A stretch of 64,000 nucleotides of DNA from Gillisella vitis (GTDB taxonomy: Bacteria > Pseudomonadota > Alphaproteobacteria > Rhizobiales > Rhizobiaceae): NCBI RefSeq assembly GCF_001541345.2, contig NZ_LMVL02000006.1, forward strand, positions 275,416 to 339,415. The letters are read 5' to 3'. Of the stretch, positions 17,115-26,227 are shown in pieces. Each line of letters starts with the position of its first letter. Position 1 is the first letter of the stretch. Under the pieces are notes generated by a model, which saw only the letters and a program-made list of their open reading frames with translations, did not search any database and was not told the DNA's origin. The position numbers and the translations under genes were made by a program.

Positions 17115-18104
17115 TTAAAAATCCCAGTCCTCGTCCTCGGTCGCAACTGCCTTGCCGATGACATAGGACGAGCCCGAACCGGAAAAGAAATCATGATTCT
17201 CATCGGCATTCGGCGAGAGCGCTGACAGGATTGCCGGATTGACCTTGCAGGCCTCCGGCGGAAACAGAGCCTCGTAGCCGAGGTTCATCAGCGCCTTGTT
17301 CGCGTTGTAATGCAGAAATTTTTTGACATCCTCTGTCAGTCCGACACCGTCATAGAGCGCCTCGGTGTATTTGGCCTCGTTGTCGTAGAGTTCGAGCAGC
17401 AGATCGAAGGCAAAGTCCTTGACTTCCTGCTGCCGCACCTCGCTCAAGGGCTCGAGACCACGCTGAAACTTGTAGCCGATGTAATAGCCATGCACAGCCT
17501 CGTCGCGGATGATGAGACGGATCATGTCAGCCGTGTTGGTGAGCCTGGCGCGGCTCGACCAGAACATCGGCAGATAGAAGCCGGAATAAAACAGGAAGCT
17601 TTCCAGGAACACACTGGCGATCTTGCGTTTCAGCGGGTCAGGATTGCGATAGTGTTCGAGGATCAGCGCCGACTTCTTCTGCAGAAACTCGTTTTCTTCA
17701 GACCAGCGATAAGCATCATCCACATCTGACGTCGAACACAGGGTCGAGAAGATCGAGGAATAGGAACGGGCATGCACCGCCTCCATGAACGAGATGTTCG
17801 AATAGACCGCCTCCTCATGCGGCGTGATCGAATCCTCCATCAGCGTTGGCGCACCGATGCTCGTCTGTATGGTATCGAGCAGGGTCAGTCCCGTGAAGAC
17901 GCGGATGGTCAACTGCTGTTCCTCCGGCTTCAACGCCGCCCAGGATGGGATGTCGTTTGACAACGGCACCTTCTCCGGCAGCCAGAAATTGCCGGTCAGC
18001 CTGTTCCAGACCTCAAGGTCCTTGTCGTCGTCGATGCGGTTCCAGTTGATCGCACGCACCGGCTTGGTTTGCGTCGGAGTGTTGGTCTTCATCTGTATGT
18101 TCAT
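17115..18104 (-). CDS. nrdF: Class Ib ribonucleotide reductase, small (radical) subunit
   Basis: Dimetal-tyrosyl radical subunit that delivers the radical to NrdE for NDP reduction. 329 residues from ATG 18104 (MNIQMKTN); an ATG 12 bases later is also possible. Metal-ligand helices are visible as EEAVYSNISFMEAVHARSYS near residue 100 and RDEAVHGYYIGYKF near 195. The length is slightly under that of class Ia NrdB, as expected for NrdF, and the company of NrdH and NrdI fixes the class as Ib. It is last in the nrdHIEF operon, 14 bases after nrdE. Such enzymes use Mn2-Y or Fe2-Y cofactors with NrdI supplying the oxidant. Confidence 0.96.
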   Translation of the reverse strand: MNIQMKTNTPTQTKPVRAINWNRIDDDKDLEVWNRLTGNFWLPEKVPLSNDIPSWAALKPEEQQLTIRVFTGLTLLDTIQTSIGAPTLMEDSITPHEEAVYSNISFMEAVHARSYSSIFSTLCSTSDVDDAYRWSEENEFLQKKSALILEHYRNPDPLKRKIASVFLESFLFYSGFYLPMFWSSRARLTNTADMIRLIIRDEAVHGYYIGYKFQRGLEPLSEVRQQEVKDFAFDLLLELYDNEAKYTEALYDGVGLTEDVKKFLHYNANKALMNLGYEALFPPEACKVNPAILSALSPNADENHDFFSGSGSSYVIGKAVATEDEDWDF

Positions 18105-18118
18105 GTGATATCTCGATC

Positions 18119-20272
18119 TCACAGCGCGCAGGATACGCAGCCCTGCACTTGCGTGCCGGTCAGCGCCATCTGGCGAAGGCGAATGTAATAGATGGTCTTG
18201 ATGCCCTTCTTCCAGGCGTAGATTTGCGCCCGATTGATGTCGCGGGTCGTTGCGGTGTCACGGAAGAACAGCGTCAGCGAAAGACCCTGATCCACGTGCT
18301 GGGTGGCCGCCGCATAAGTGTCTATGATCTTTTCGGGTCCGATCTCATAGGCGTCCTGATAGTAATCAAGGTTATCATTGCTCATGAAGGCGGCCGGATA
18401 GTAGACGCGGCCGATCTTGCCTTCCTTGCGGATCTCGATCTTCGAGACGATAGGATGGATCGAGGAGGTCGAATGGTTGATGTAGGAGATCGACCCCGTC
18501 GGCGGCACGGCCTGAAGGTTCTGGTTATAAAGGCCGGACGTCATCACCGCCTCTTTCAGCGCCAACCAGTCATCCTGTGTCGGGATCGCGATTCCCGCCG
18601 TTTGAAACAGGTCTGCGACGCGTCCGGTCGCTGGAAGCCATTCGGTTTGCGTATACTTGTCGAAATACTCGCCGGACGCATATTTCGAGTTCTCGAAGCC
18701 CTTGAAGCTCTTGCCACGTTCGACGGCAATCCGGTTCGAGGCGCGGATGGCGTGATAGGTCACGGTGTAGAAATAAATGTTGGTGAAATCGATGCCCTCT
18801 TCCGATCCGTAGAAGATGCGCTCGCGTGCGAGATAGCCGTGCAGGTTCATCTGGCCAAGGCCGATAGCGTGGCTATCGTTATTGCCTCTCTCGATCGAGG
18901 GAACCGACGAGATATGGCTCATGTCGGACACGGCGGTCAGCGCCCGGATCGCGGTCTCTATGGTCTTGCCGAAGTCTGAGGAATCCATCACGGCTGCGAT
19001 GTTCAAGGACCCGAGATTGCAGGAGATGTCCTTACCCATGGTCTTGTAGGACAGGTCGTCATTGTAAGTGCTGACGTCGCTCACCTGTAGGATTTCGGAG
19101 CAGAGATTGCTCATCGAAATGCGGCCGGCTATCGGGTTGGCGCGGTTCACCGTGTCCTCGAACATGATGTATGGATAGCCGCTCTCGAACTGGATTTCGG
19201 CGAGAACCTGGAAGAAATCACGCGCCTTGATCTTCTTCTTGCGAATGCGACTGTCGGCGACCATCTCGCGGTATTTTTCCGTGACCGAGATTTCGGAAAA
19301 CGCGACGCCGTAGACACGTTCCACGTCGTAAGGTGAGAACAGATACATATCCTCGTTGTTCTTCGCCAATTCAAAGGTGATGTCTGGAACCACCACACCG
19401 AGCGACAGTGTTTTGATCCTGATCTTCTCATCGGCGTTTTCACGCTTGGTATCGAGGAAGCGCATGATATCGGGATGATGGGCATTCAGGTAGACAGCCC
19501 CTGCCCCCTGGCGCGCACCGAGCTGATTGGCATAGGAAAAACTGTCCTCCAGCAGCTTCATCACCGGGATGACGCCCGAGGACTGGTTCTCGATTTGCTT
19601 GATCGGTGCGCCTGCCTCGCGAATATTGGTCAGGGATAACGCCACCCCACCCCCACGCTTTGAAAGTTGCAGTGCCGAGTTGATGCCACGGGCGATGCTT
19701 TCCATATTGTCTTCCATGCGCAGCAGGAAGCAGGAGACCAGTTCGCCGCGTTGCTTCTTGCCGGCATTGAGAAATGTAGGTGTCGCTGGCTGGAAGCGGC
19801 CAGAGATAATCTCGTCGACCATGTCACGTGCTAAAGCCTCATTGCCCTGCGCCAGCGTCAACGCCACCATGCAGATACGGTCTTCGTAGCGCTCCAGATA
19901 GCGCTTTCCGTCGAAGGTCTTCAGCGTGTAGCTGGTGTAATATTTGAAAGCGCCGAGAAAGGTCGGGAAGCGAAACTTCTTCGCATAGGCATGATCGAAA
20001 AGATCGCGGACGAAGTTGAACGTATACTGATCCAACACCGCCTGCTCATAGTAGCCTTCATCCACGAGGTAATCGAGCTTCTCCCGCAGATTATGGAAGA
20101 AGACGGTGTTCTGGTTGACGTGCTGCAAGAAATACTGCTTTGCCGCCAGAGCGTCCTTATCGAGTTGGATTTTACCATCCTCATCGTAGAGGTTTAGCAT
20201 CGCGTTCAGCGCGTGATAATCCAGCGCCTGTTCGTCCGCCTTCAAAGGGCGCTCGAAAGTTGTGACGTCCAA
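18119..20272 (-). CDS. nrdE: Class Ib ribonucleotide reductase, large (catalytic) subunit
   Basis: Catalytic subunit reducing NDPs to dNDPs, 717 residues from TTG 20272. That start gives the normal NrdE N-terminus (LDVTTFERPLKADEQALDYH), overlaps nrdI by 31 bases and is preferred over an upstream in-frame start inside nrdI. No N-terminal ATP cone is present, as expected for class Ib. Active-site Cys regions are RGELVSCFLLRMEDN, SMSNLCSEILQ and ISCNLGSLNIA. The C-terminus ends GCVSCAL, the CxxC pair re-reduced by NrdH. There is no intein or break. Confidence 0.95.
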   Translation of the reverse strand: MDVTTFERPLKADEQALDYHALNAMLNLYDEDGKIQLDKDALAAKQYFLQHVNQNTVFFHNLREKLDYLVDEGYYEQAVLDQYTFNFVRDLFDHAYAKKFRFPTFLGAFKYYTSYTLKTFDGKRYLERYEDRICMVALTLAQGNEALARDMVDEIISGRFQPATPTFLNAGKKQRGELVSCFLLRMEDNMESIARGINSALQLSKRGGGVALSLTNIREAGAPIKQIENQSSGVIPVMKLLEDSFSYANQLGARQGAGAVYLNAHHPDIMRFLDTKRENADEKIRIKTLSLGVVVPDITFELAKNNEDMYLFSPYDVERVYGVAFSEISVTEKYREMVADSRIRKKKIKARDFFQVLAEIQFESGYPYIMFEDTVNRANPIAGRISMSNLCSEILQVSDVSTYNDDLSYKTMGKDISCNLGSLNIAAVMDSSDFGKTIETAIRALTAVSDMSHISSVPSIERGNNDSHAIGLGQMNLHGYLARERIFYGSEEGIDFTNIYFYTVTYHAIRASNRIAVERGKSFKGFENSKYASGEYFDKYTQTEWLPATGRVADLFQTAGIAIPTQDDWLALKEAVMTSGLYNQNLQAVPPTGSISYINHSTSSIHPIVSKIEIRKEGKIGRVYYPAAFMSNDNLDYYQDAYEIGPEKIIDTYAAATQHVDQGLSLTLFFRDTATTRDINRAQIYAWKKGIKTIYYIRLRQMALTGTQVQGCVSCAL

Positions 20273-20658
20273 AATCGTTCCATCCCATATTTGACATTGG
20301 CGACATCCTCGTCCGTGCCGAGCAATTCGAACCTGTAAAGGTACGGCACCCGACATTTCTGTGAGATCACGTCGCCTGCGAGACAGAAGGTCTCGCCGAA
20401 ATTACTATTGCCCGCGGCGATCACGCCCCGGAGATGAGAGCGGTTGTCCGCATCGTTGAGGAAGCGGATGACCTGTTTTGGAACGGCCCCTTTGCCATCG
20501 TCACCCGAATAGGTTGGCACGATCAGAACGTAAGGTTCAGTGATCGACGGATTGCCGCTCCTTGGGCTGACGGGGATACGTGACGCGCGCAAACCAAGCT
20601 TGCCGACAAAGCGATGGGTGTTTTCCGACGCACTGGAAAAATAGACAATCAGCCCCAT
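20242..20658 (-). CDS. nrdI: NrdI flavodoxin-like protein of class Ib ribonucleotide reductase
   Basis: 138-residue flavodoxin-like protein. It starts MGLIVYFSSASENTHRFVGKLG, the FMN phosphate loop typical of NrdI, and contains VIAAGNSNFGETFCLAGDVIS, the second flavin-binding segment. NrdI supplies the oxidant that assembles the Mn2-tyrosyl radical in NrdF. It is the second gene of the operon, 10 bases after nrdH, and its 3' end overlaps nrdE. Confidence 0.96.
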   Translation of the reverse strand: MGLIVYFSSASENTHRFVGKLGLRASRIPVSPRSGNPSITEPYVLIVPTYSGDDGKGAVPKQVIRFLNDADNRSHLRGVIAAGNSNFGETFCLAGDVISQKCRVPYLYRFELLGTDEDVANVKYGMERFWTSQLSSAL

Positions 20659-20668
20659 CGCCAGACAC

Positions 20669-20890
20669 TCACGCCAGTGCGTTGATCATGTCGGGACGAA
20701 AACCCGACCAATGCGTATCGCCAGCGATGACGACGGGAACCTGACGATAGCCAAGACCTTGAACCTTGGCATAGGCGTCCTCATCGACGGAAATGTCGAC
20801 GATAAGGTAGTCGAGACCCTGGCGATCGAGCGCGCGGGTGGTTGCATTGCACTGGACGCAGGCAGGTTTGCTGTAAACGGTGATGGTCAT
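20669..20890 (-). CDS. nrdH: NrdH glutaredoxin-like electron donor
   Basis: 73-residue redoxin with active site CVQC at residues 10-13 (TITVYSKPACVQCNAT) and the family ending GFRPDMINALA. It passes electrons from thioredoxin reductase to NrdE. ATG 20890 is chosen over the ATG directly before it because GAGG then lies five bases upstream. It is first in nrdHIEF and about 280 bases downstream of a cobalamin riboswitch on the same strand. Confidence 0.95.
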   Translation of the reverse strand: MTITVYSKPACVQCNATTRALDRQGLDYLIVDISVDEDAYAKVQGLGYRQVPVVIAGDTHWSGFRPDMINALA

Positions 20891-21099
20891 CATATCCTCG
20901 TTGGGTTTTGATTTCTGGCCGCAGAAAGGCCTCCGAAGACGCCGTTGCCGACGCTCGTTTCTGGACATTGAGTGGGAGAATGACAGGGGCTCAGACGCTG
21001 TTCAGTGACCGTCTTCGTTTAAACGCCGGACCGTTACAGGAAAAATCACGCATGCCTTCACCCCGAAGTGTTTTGACGGATTGTCGGCAAGGAAACGCG

Positions 21100-21124
21100 G
21101 GCAAGCGACATCCTATCGCTTGCC
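21100..21124 (-). promoter_or_regulatory. Leader hairpin between riboswitch and nrdH
   Basis: Perfect 9-bp stem GGCAAGCGA / TCGCTTGCC with a 7-base loop, 47 bases downstream of the B12 box on the nrd leader RNA. A second element, GGCAGGTC at 21132-21139 on the minus strand, is complementary to eight bases of the B12 box itself (21171-21178). Together these could switch between antiterminated and terminated leader forms. There is no strong U run after the stem, so the mechanism is uncertain. Confidence 0.45.
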
Positions 21125-21170
21125 GTCACGCGACCTGCCGGGCACCCCGCCCGTGGACGTTTTCGTTTGA

Positions 21171-21366
21171 GGCAGGTCTCCTGGCTCGCGGGTCGTTACA
21201 TCCATCCTTGCCTTCCCGAAGCATGATGCTTCAGTGGCTTTCGCTGGACAGATGCTCGCCGCTTACAGTTGCGGGGGCAGCTTCGGCATTGCCCGACCAT
21301 CCCTGGTCCGGCGCACCGCATTCCCGTCTTAGCTTTCGATTCACATGGAGAATCGAAAGAACCTCG
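21171..21366 (-). promoter_or_regulatory. Cobalamin (B12) riboswitch in the nrdHIEF leader
   Basis: The minus strand carries the conserved blocks of the cobalamin aptamer in order: a 9-bp hairpin TTTCGATTC/GAATCGAAA (21334-21358), GCTGCCCCCGCAACTGTAAG (about 21262-21281), GCCACTG then GGGAAGG, and the B12 box AGCCAGGAGACCTGCC at 21186-21171. It lies upstream of nrdH with no gene between. Cobalamin riboswitches usually repress B12-independent isozymes when the vitamin is present. Here that would shut down class Ib reductase in favour of a B12-dependent class II enzyme (NrdJ) encoded elsewhere; NrdJ is not in this window. Confidence 0.93.
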
Positions 21367-21376
21367 AACACCACAT

Positions 21377-21404
21377 ATGGTATACGAGGTTGAATTTTCG
21401 TCAA
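21377..21404 (-). promoter_or_regulatory. Candidate promoter of the nrd leader
   Basis: TTGACG (21404-21399) and TACCAT (21382-21377) separated by 16 bases, placed so that transcription would begin just before the riboswitch. The -10 is a moderate match only. Confidence 0.4.
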
Positions 21405-21979
21405 CACTTATGCCATCTAAAGGGACAGCTCTCCCCAGGAAGATGTCGGGGAGGACAAGCTATTCACGGCTCCTGCGCCGTGTGCCATATGAGGCGCACA
21501 AAGGTTCGCTGTAGTTCTCTATATTTGTTGCATAATTTTTCCTTTAAACTCATTCCGGTTTTAAAGAATCATGCAATCGCGTGGCGAGGTCGGTATTTGG
21601 GACGGATTGATCGTGACAGCGTCTTGCCGGTGACGCCGCCCGTTCGGCGATCAGCGGTGAGGTGAAGGCGCGTCGCCGTAGCCCAAAAAGTCTCAAATCA
21701 TTCGACGACGGACACTATTACTCCCGGTATAAACGCCCCTGCTGTTCTGCCGAGATTAGTGCTCATCCGGCTCGGCAGTAATCCGACCAAAGACAAACAA
21801 CTTGGCAATGCCCTTGCGCCTTCTCGACATCTTTGTCGATGGCATGCGCAAATGCTGAAATGGGTAGCGGCGAGAGAGTCTTGCCGTACTTGATAGACAA
21901 AAATCGGCACTATTGGATATTGGCGCAAATTGACCCATCATGCGGTTTGAGTTTATTCTGACCAAGAAGGCGCATATTT
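21405..21979. other. Intergenic stretch between nrd promoter and lysR
   Basis: About 575 bases between divergent units. Several short open frames occur on both strands, but none has a convincing ribosome site or protein-like sequence. It must hold the lysR promoter; no clear operator was recognised. Confidence 0.4.
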
Positions 21980-22888
21980 TTGGCGTTTACCCTGAGACAA
22001 TTGCAATATTTCGTCGCGGTCGCTGAAAAGGGGACGGTCTCGGGTGCGGCCCAGGCCATGTCGATCTCGCAATCCTCTATTACCGAAGCGATCAAAGATC
22101 TGGAGTCTGATCTTGGCGTATCGATGTTTGATCGCCATCCACGCGGACTGGCCATCACCCATAACGGCCACCAGTTTCTCCGACACGCGACCAACATTCT
22201 GGCCTCTGTTTCCGACGCAAGGCGCTCGCTGGCGATCAAGGACGATGCCATGACCGGCCAGTTGAACCTTGGCGTGACATCGCTGGTTGCCGGTTATGTG
22301 TTGTCGGAGCTTTTGCGCCGTTATCGTCGGGCATGTCCTGCCGTCGATGTGACAGCTATGGAGGATAGCAGCAGCTATCTGGAGCATCTGTTGATTGGGG
22401 GCGAACTCGATCTTGCCGTCATGACCATGTCTAATCTCCGCGACCGTATGGCATTGCAGGCCGAAATCATCGAGACGTCGCCCTATCGTCTCTGGCTTCC
22501 CATTGGTCATCCATTGGGGGTCGCCGATATCATTTCCGTCAGCGATATCGCCAAGGAACCATTGATTATGCTGACGATTGACGAAATCGAGGAAAATACG
22601 GCCAAGCTGCTCTATGCGCTTGGCGCAAAGCCGCATGTTGCCTTCCGCACCCGCTCCGTGGAGGCCGTTCGCAGTCTGGTCGCAACGGGTGCCGGCATCG
22701 CTCTGCTGCCCGATCTGGTCTACCGGCCATGGTCGCTGGAAGGCGATCGCATTGAGAGCCGCGATGTTTCAGGCGCGTTACCTGTTGTGCAGGTGGGGCT
22801 TGTCTGGCGGCGCGGTTCTACATTACCGCCAGCCGCCCGCGAGTTTCTGCGTGTTGCCGAAACGGCGAGAGCCTTCAGGGATCGATAA
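21980..22888 (+). CDS. LysR-family transcriptional regulator
   Basis: 302 residues from TTG 21980, the only start that keeps the whole N-terminal helix-turn-helix (AFTLRQLQYFVAVAEKGTVSGAAQAMSISQSSITEAI). AAGAAGG lies upstream. The remainder is the periplasmic-binding-like effector domain. It points toward the putrescine-type transport operon, whose first gene starts 104 bases after its stop on the same strand. Likely role: controlling that operon in response to a polyamine or its breakdown product. In E. coli the equivalent operon is next to a MocR-type regulator (YdcR), so a LysR gene here is a different arrangement. Confidence 0.9.
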   Translation: MAFTLRQLQYFVAVAEKGTVSGAAQAMSISQSSITEAIKDLESDLGVSMFDRHPRGLAITHNGHQFLRHATNILASVSDARRSLAIKDDAMTGQLNLGVTSLVAGYVLSELLRRYRRACPAVDVTAMEDSSSYLEHLLIGGELDLAVMTMSNLRDRMALQAEIIETSPYRLWLPIGHPLGVADIISVSDIAKEPLIMLTIDEIEENTAKLLYALGAKPHVAFRTRSVEAVRSLVATGAGIALLPDLVYRPWSLEGDRIESRDVSGALPVVQVGLVWRRGSTLPPAAREFLRVAETARAFRDR

Positions 22889-22992
22889 TCCGATATCGGA
22901 ATTTCCGAAACCGGAATTCTGTATAAAGAAATTGCGAACGCAGCCTTTTTTTGCCTTTCTCTGTTCCAGAAAGTTCAAACAGGGGAACCAAC

Positions 22993-24150
22993 ATGAAGAG
23001 CCTTCTGAAAGCATCGACCGCGCTGATTGCCGCGCTTTCTTTTTGCACCAATACTATCGCTGCCGAAATGATGACCTCGATTGGCCCTGGTGAGGGCGAA
23101 GTCGATATCGTCGCCTGGGCTGGCTATATCGAGCGTGGTGCGAGCGACAAGGCCTATGATTGGGTCACGGGTTTTGAAAAGGAAACTGGTTGCAAGGTCA
23201 ACGTCAAGACGGCAGCGACATCAGATGAAATGGTGACCCTGATGAACCAGGGTGGTTTCGATCTGGTGACGGCGTCCGGCGATGCATCGCTCCGACTGGT
23301 GGCTGGCGGCAAGGTTCAGCCGATCAATACAAGCCTGATCAAAAGCTGGTCGACCATCGACCCCCGTCTTCAAAATGCCCCCTGGCACACAGTTGATGGT
23401 GTTCATTACGGCGCGCCCTATCAGTGGGGGCCTAATGTGTTGATGTATAACACCAAGGCTTTTGGCGATAAGGCCCCGGCAAGCTGGGATGTGGTCTTCA
23501 AGGAAATGACGCTTCCTGATGGCAAGTCCAACAAGGGCCGGGTTCAAGCCTATGATGGACCGATCTACATTGCCGATGCCGCTCTCTATCTGAAGACTGC
23601 AAAGCCGGAACTGGGTATCAAGGATCCCTATGAACTCAATGAAGAGCAATATGCCGCGGCCATTACTCTTCTGAAGGGGCAGCGCGCGCTGATCGGCCGC
23701 TATTGGCACGATGCAACGGTGCAGACCGACGATTTCAAAAACGAGGGCGTGGTTGCATCCGGTTCCTGGCCCTATCAGGTCAATTTGCTGCAAGCCGGCA
23801 AACAGCCAATCGGCTCCACCATCCCGAAGGAAGGCGCAACCGGTTGGGCAGACACGACCATGATGCACATTGCCGCCAAGCATCCAAACTGCGCTTATAT
23901 GTGGATCGAGCATTCACTGTCAGCCAAGGTGCAAGGCGATGTTGCCGCCTGGTTCGGCTCGGTTCCGTCCGTTCCCGCAGCTTGCAAGGGCAACGAACTT
24001 TTGACTGAAGGTGGTTGTGCGGCCAATGGGTTTGCCAATTTCGACCGGATCTCCTTCTGGAAAACACCGGTATCGAAATGCAAGGCTGAAGGTACCTGCG
24101 TTCCCTATAGCCGCTGGGTCAGCGACTATATCGCCGTGATGGGTGGATAA
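22993..24150 (+). CDS. ydcS: Polyamine-type ABC transporter substrate-binding protein (YdcS-like)
   Basis: 385-residue periplasmic receptor. GGGGAA precedes ATG 22993; the frame is open further but the signal peptide MKSLLKASTALIAALSF...IAA starts here. The mature part begins with GEGEVDIVAWAGYIERG, the PotD/PotF-like N-terminal motif, and contains GFDLVTASGDASLRLV and a Cys-rich C-terminal part. The order receptor-ATPase-permease-permease-aldehyde dehydrogenase and the subunit lengths match E. coli ydcSTUV-ydcW, a putrescine uptake and catabolism set. A stable hairpin follows the stop. Confidence 0.85.
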   Translation: MKSLLKASTALIAALSFCTNTIAAEMMTSIGPGEGEVDIVAWAGYIERGASDKAYDWVTGFEKETGCKVNVKTAATSDEMVTLMNQGGFDLVTASGDASLRLVAGGKVQPINTSLIKSWSTIDPRLQNAPWHTVDGVHYGAPYQWGPNVLMYNTKAFGDKAPASWDVVFKEMTLPDGKSNKGRVQAYDGPIYIADAALYLKTAKPELGIKDPYELNEEQYAAAITLLKGQRALIGRYWHDATVQTDDFKNEGVVASGSWPYQVNLLQAGKQPIGSTIPKEGATGWADTTMMHIAAKHPNCAYMWIEHSLSAKVQGDVAAWFGSVPSVPAACKGNELLTEGGCAANGFANFDRISFWKTPVSKCKAEGTCVPYSRWVSDYIAVMGG

Positions 24151-24160
24151 GAGCCATCAC

Positions 24161-24180
24161 TTCGGAGGCTAACCTCCGTT
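24161..24180 (+). repeat. Intercistronic hairpin after the binding-protein gene
   Basis: CGGAGG-CTAA-CCTCCG (24163-24178) followed by TTCTTTG. It sits 12 bases after the ydcS-like stop within the operon. Such hairpins commonly stabilise the abundant receptor mRNA and reduce read-through to the ATPase gene. The remaining spacer up to 24296 shows no gene. Confidence 0.5.
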
Positions 24181-24296
24181 CTTTGCTCGCTTCGGGTGCC
24201 ATTTCATAACGAGACCTGACATGGCGCCCCGAGGTGGGTGTGGGATGCTGCATGTCTGAATGCTTGCAGTGCTTTTAGTATTATCGGAGATCACAT

Positions 24297-25298
24297 ATGC
24301 CCCCGGCAGTCATCTTGCGCGCGGTTTCACGGCATTTCGGCAGCGTCCGGGCCGTCGATAATGTCGATCTGGAAATCGCCGAGGGCGAATTCTTTGCCAT
24401 GCTCGGGCCATCCGGTTCCGGCAAGACAACCTGCCTGCGACTGGTTGCGGGCTTCGAGCAACCAACCGCCGGCGAAATCGTGATTTTCAACGAGAATGCC
24501 AACGGCATTCCGCCCTGGAAACGCAACGTCAATACGGTCTTTCAGGATTACGCGCTCTTTCCGCATATGAGCATTCTCGACAATGTCGCTTACGGCCTGA
24601 TGGTCAAGGGCGTTGGCAAGAAGGAAAGGCTGAAAGCCGCAGAAGAAGCGCTAGACCTGGTAAAGCTTGGTGGCTACGGCGCGCGCAAGACCGGCCAGCT
24701 CTCCGGCGGTCAACGGCAGCGCGTGGCGCTGGCTCGTGCTCTCGTCAACAAGCCAAAAGTGTTGCTGTTGGACGAGCCGCTTGGCGCACTTGATCTGAAA
24801 TTGCGTGAAGCCATGCAGGAAGAATTGAAAAGCCTGCAAAAGGCGCTCGGCATTACCTTCATCTTCGTCACCCACGATCAGGGCGAGGCGCTATCCATGG
24901 CGGATCGAGTCGCCGTGTTCAGCAACGGGAAAATCGTTCAGGCCGGAAGTCCGGAGATGATCTATCAAAATCCGCGAACGAAATTTGTCGCCGACTTCGT
25001 AGGCTCATCCAATATCCTGCCGCCAGACCTGACAGCCAAGCTGACAGGCAAGAGAGCCTGGTCGAGCATTCGTCCCGAACAGATCAGCATCGGTGGGAAC
25101 GCACACGATGTTCTTAAAGTCTCGGGCCAACTTGGCTCCAGCAGTTTTCTCGGCGCATTCAAGCGCATCATCGTCAATGCAGGCGGTCTGCAGTTGCATG
25201 CAAACCTGCCAATCGGACAGGATGTGCCGCCACCGGGAAGTGATGTTTCGCTTTGCTTTGACCGCGCATCACTCAACATGTTGGAAGATGCGGCATGA
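24297..25298 (+). CDS. ydcT: Polyamine-type ABC transporter ATP-binding protein (YdcT/PotA-like)
   Basis: 333 residues, start with GGAG eight bases upstream. Walker A GPSGSGKTT is near residue 39, signature LSGGQRQRVALARAL near 137, Walker B VLLLDEPLGALD near 158, and the H-loop FVTHDQGEAL near 192. A C-terminal TOBE region is present (SSIRPEQISIGG, near 261). It drives import of the cargo bound by the upstream receptor. Its stop overlaps the start of the first permease gene (ATGA). Confidence 0.9.
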   Translation: MPPAVILRAVSRHFGSVRAVDNVDLEIAEGEFFAMLGPSGSGKTTCLRLVAGFEQPTAGEIVIFNENANGIPPWKRNVNTVFQDYALFPHMSILDNVAYGLMVKGVGKKERLKAAEEALDLVKLGGYGARKTGQLSGGQRQRVALARALVNKPKVLLLDEPLGALDLKLREAMQEELKSLQKALGITFIFVTHDQGEALSMADRVAVFSNGKIVQAGSPEMIYQNPRTKFVADFVGSSNILPPDLTAKLTGKRAWSSIRPEQISIGGNAHDVLKVSGQLGSSSFLGAFKRIIVNAGGLQLHANLPIGQDVPPPGSDVSLCFDRASLNMLEDAA

Positions 25299-26227
25299 CG
25301 GGCGCTCTCTCTAATGAAGGCCTGATTGGCCGCGTTTGCGCGACATTCTGGCGAAAGCCAAAACTGCTGGTCATTCTGATGCTGGCACCACCGCTCCTGT
25401 GGCTCGGCGTTGTCTACGTCGGTTCGCTTCTGGCGCTCTTGCTGCAGAGTTTCTTTTCGATTGATGATTACAGCGGCCTGATCAAATATCAGCTGACACT
25501 GTCCACCTATGCCCAGCTGTTGAGCGGCTCCAATATCGATATCATCCGCCGCACGGTTGTCATGGCGGCTTTGGTGACGGTTGCCGCTGCCATTCTTGCC
25601 TTTCCTATTGCCTATTATGCGGCGCGTTATGCGAAAGGACGCTGGAAGGCGGTGTTTTATCTTGGTGTGATGCTGCCGCTCTGGTCGAGCTATCTGGTGA
25701 AGATCTACGCCTGGAAAATGATCCTGTCGAAAGAAGGCATCATCAACTGGGTCGCCGACAAGCTGCATCTGACGCCCTTGCTGGACGCCTATCTGGCAAT
25801 TCCCAACATCGGCGGCAATTCGCTTTCGGTGAGCGCAACAGGAACGTTCTTGGTTTTCCTTTATATCTGGCTTCCCTATATGATCTTGCCGGTTCAGGCT
25901 GCGTTGGAGCGGGTGCCCGCAAACCTGATCGAAGCCTCGCATGATCTGGGTGCTTCCCCCGGTCAAACCTTCCGGCACGTGCTTTTGCCCTTGGCAATGC
26001 CAGGTGTTGCAGCGGGATCGATTTTCACCTTTTCGCTGACGCTGGGCGACTACATCATCCCCGGCATCATTGGCACCTCGCGGCTCTTCATCGGCCAAAC
26101 AGTCTATATTCAGCAGGGAACTGCCGGAAACGTGCCGCTTGCCGCCGCCTTTTCCGTGGTGCCGGTTGTCATCATGGGCATCTATCTCTGGCTTGCCAAA
26201 AAACAGGGGGCGTTCGATGCGCTCTGA
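25295..26227 (+). CDS. ydcU: Polyamine-type ABC transporter permease (YdcU/PotB-like)
   Basis: 310-residue membrane subunit with six hydrophobic segments; the first spans about residues 28-55. The EAA loop reads NLIEASHDLGASPGQTFRHV near residues 210-229. The length is as in the PotB/YdcU group. It overlaps the ATPase gene by four bases and the next permease gene by eleven, so all are co-translated. Confidence 0.9.
   Translation: MTGALSNEGLIGRVCATFWRKPKLLVILMLAPPLLWLGVVYVGSLLALLLQSFFSIDDYSGLIKYQLTLSTYAQLLSGSNIDIIRRTVVMAALVTVAAAILAFPIAYYAARYAKGRWKAVFYLGVMLPLWSSYLVKIYAWKMILSKEGIINWVADKLHLTPLLDAYLAIPNIGGNSLSVSATGTFLVFLYIWLPYMILPVQAALERVPANLIEASHDLGASPGQTFRHVLLPLAMPGVAAGSIFTFSLTLGDYIIPGIIGTSRLFIGQTVYIQQGTAGNVPLAAAFSVVPVVIMGIYLWLAKKQGAFDAL

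Noticed and set aside
21361..21400. NrdR-box-like sequence upstream of the nrd leader (ACACCACATATGGTAT)
   Set aside because: Matches the ACACWATATATTGTGT consensus too poorly on the right half.
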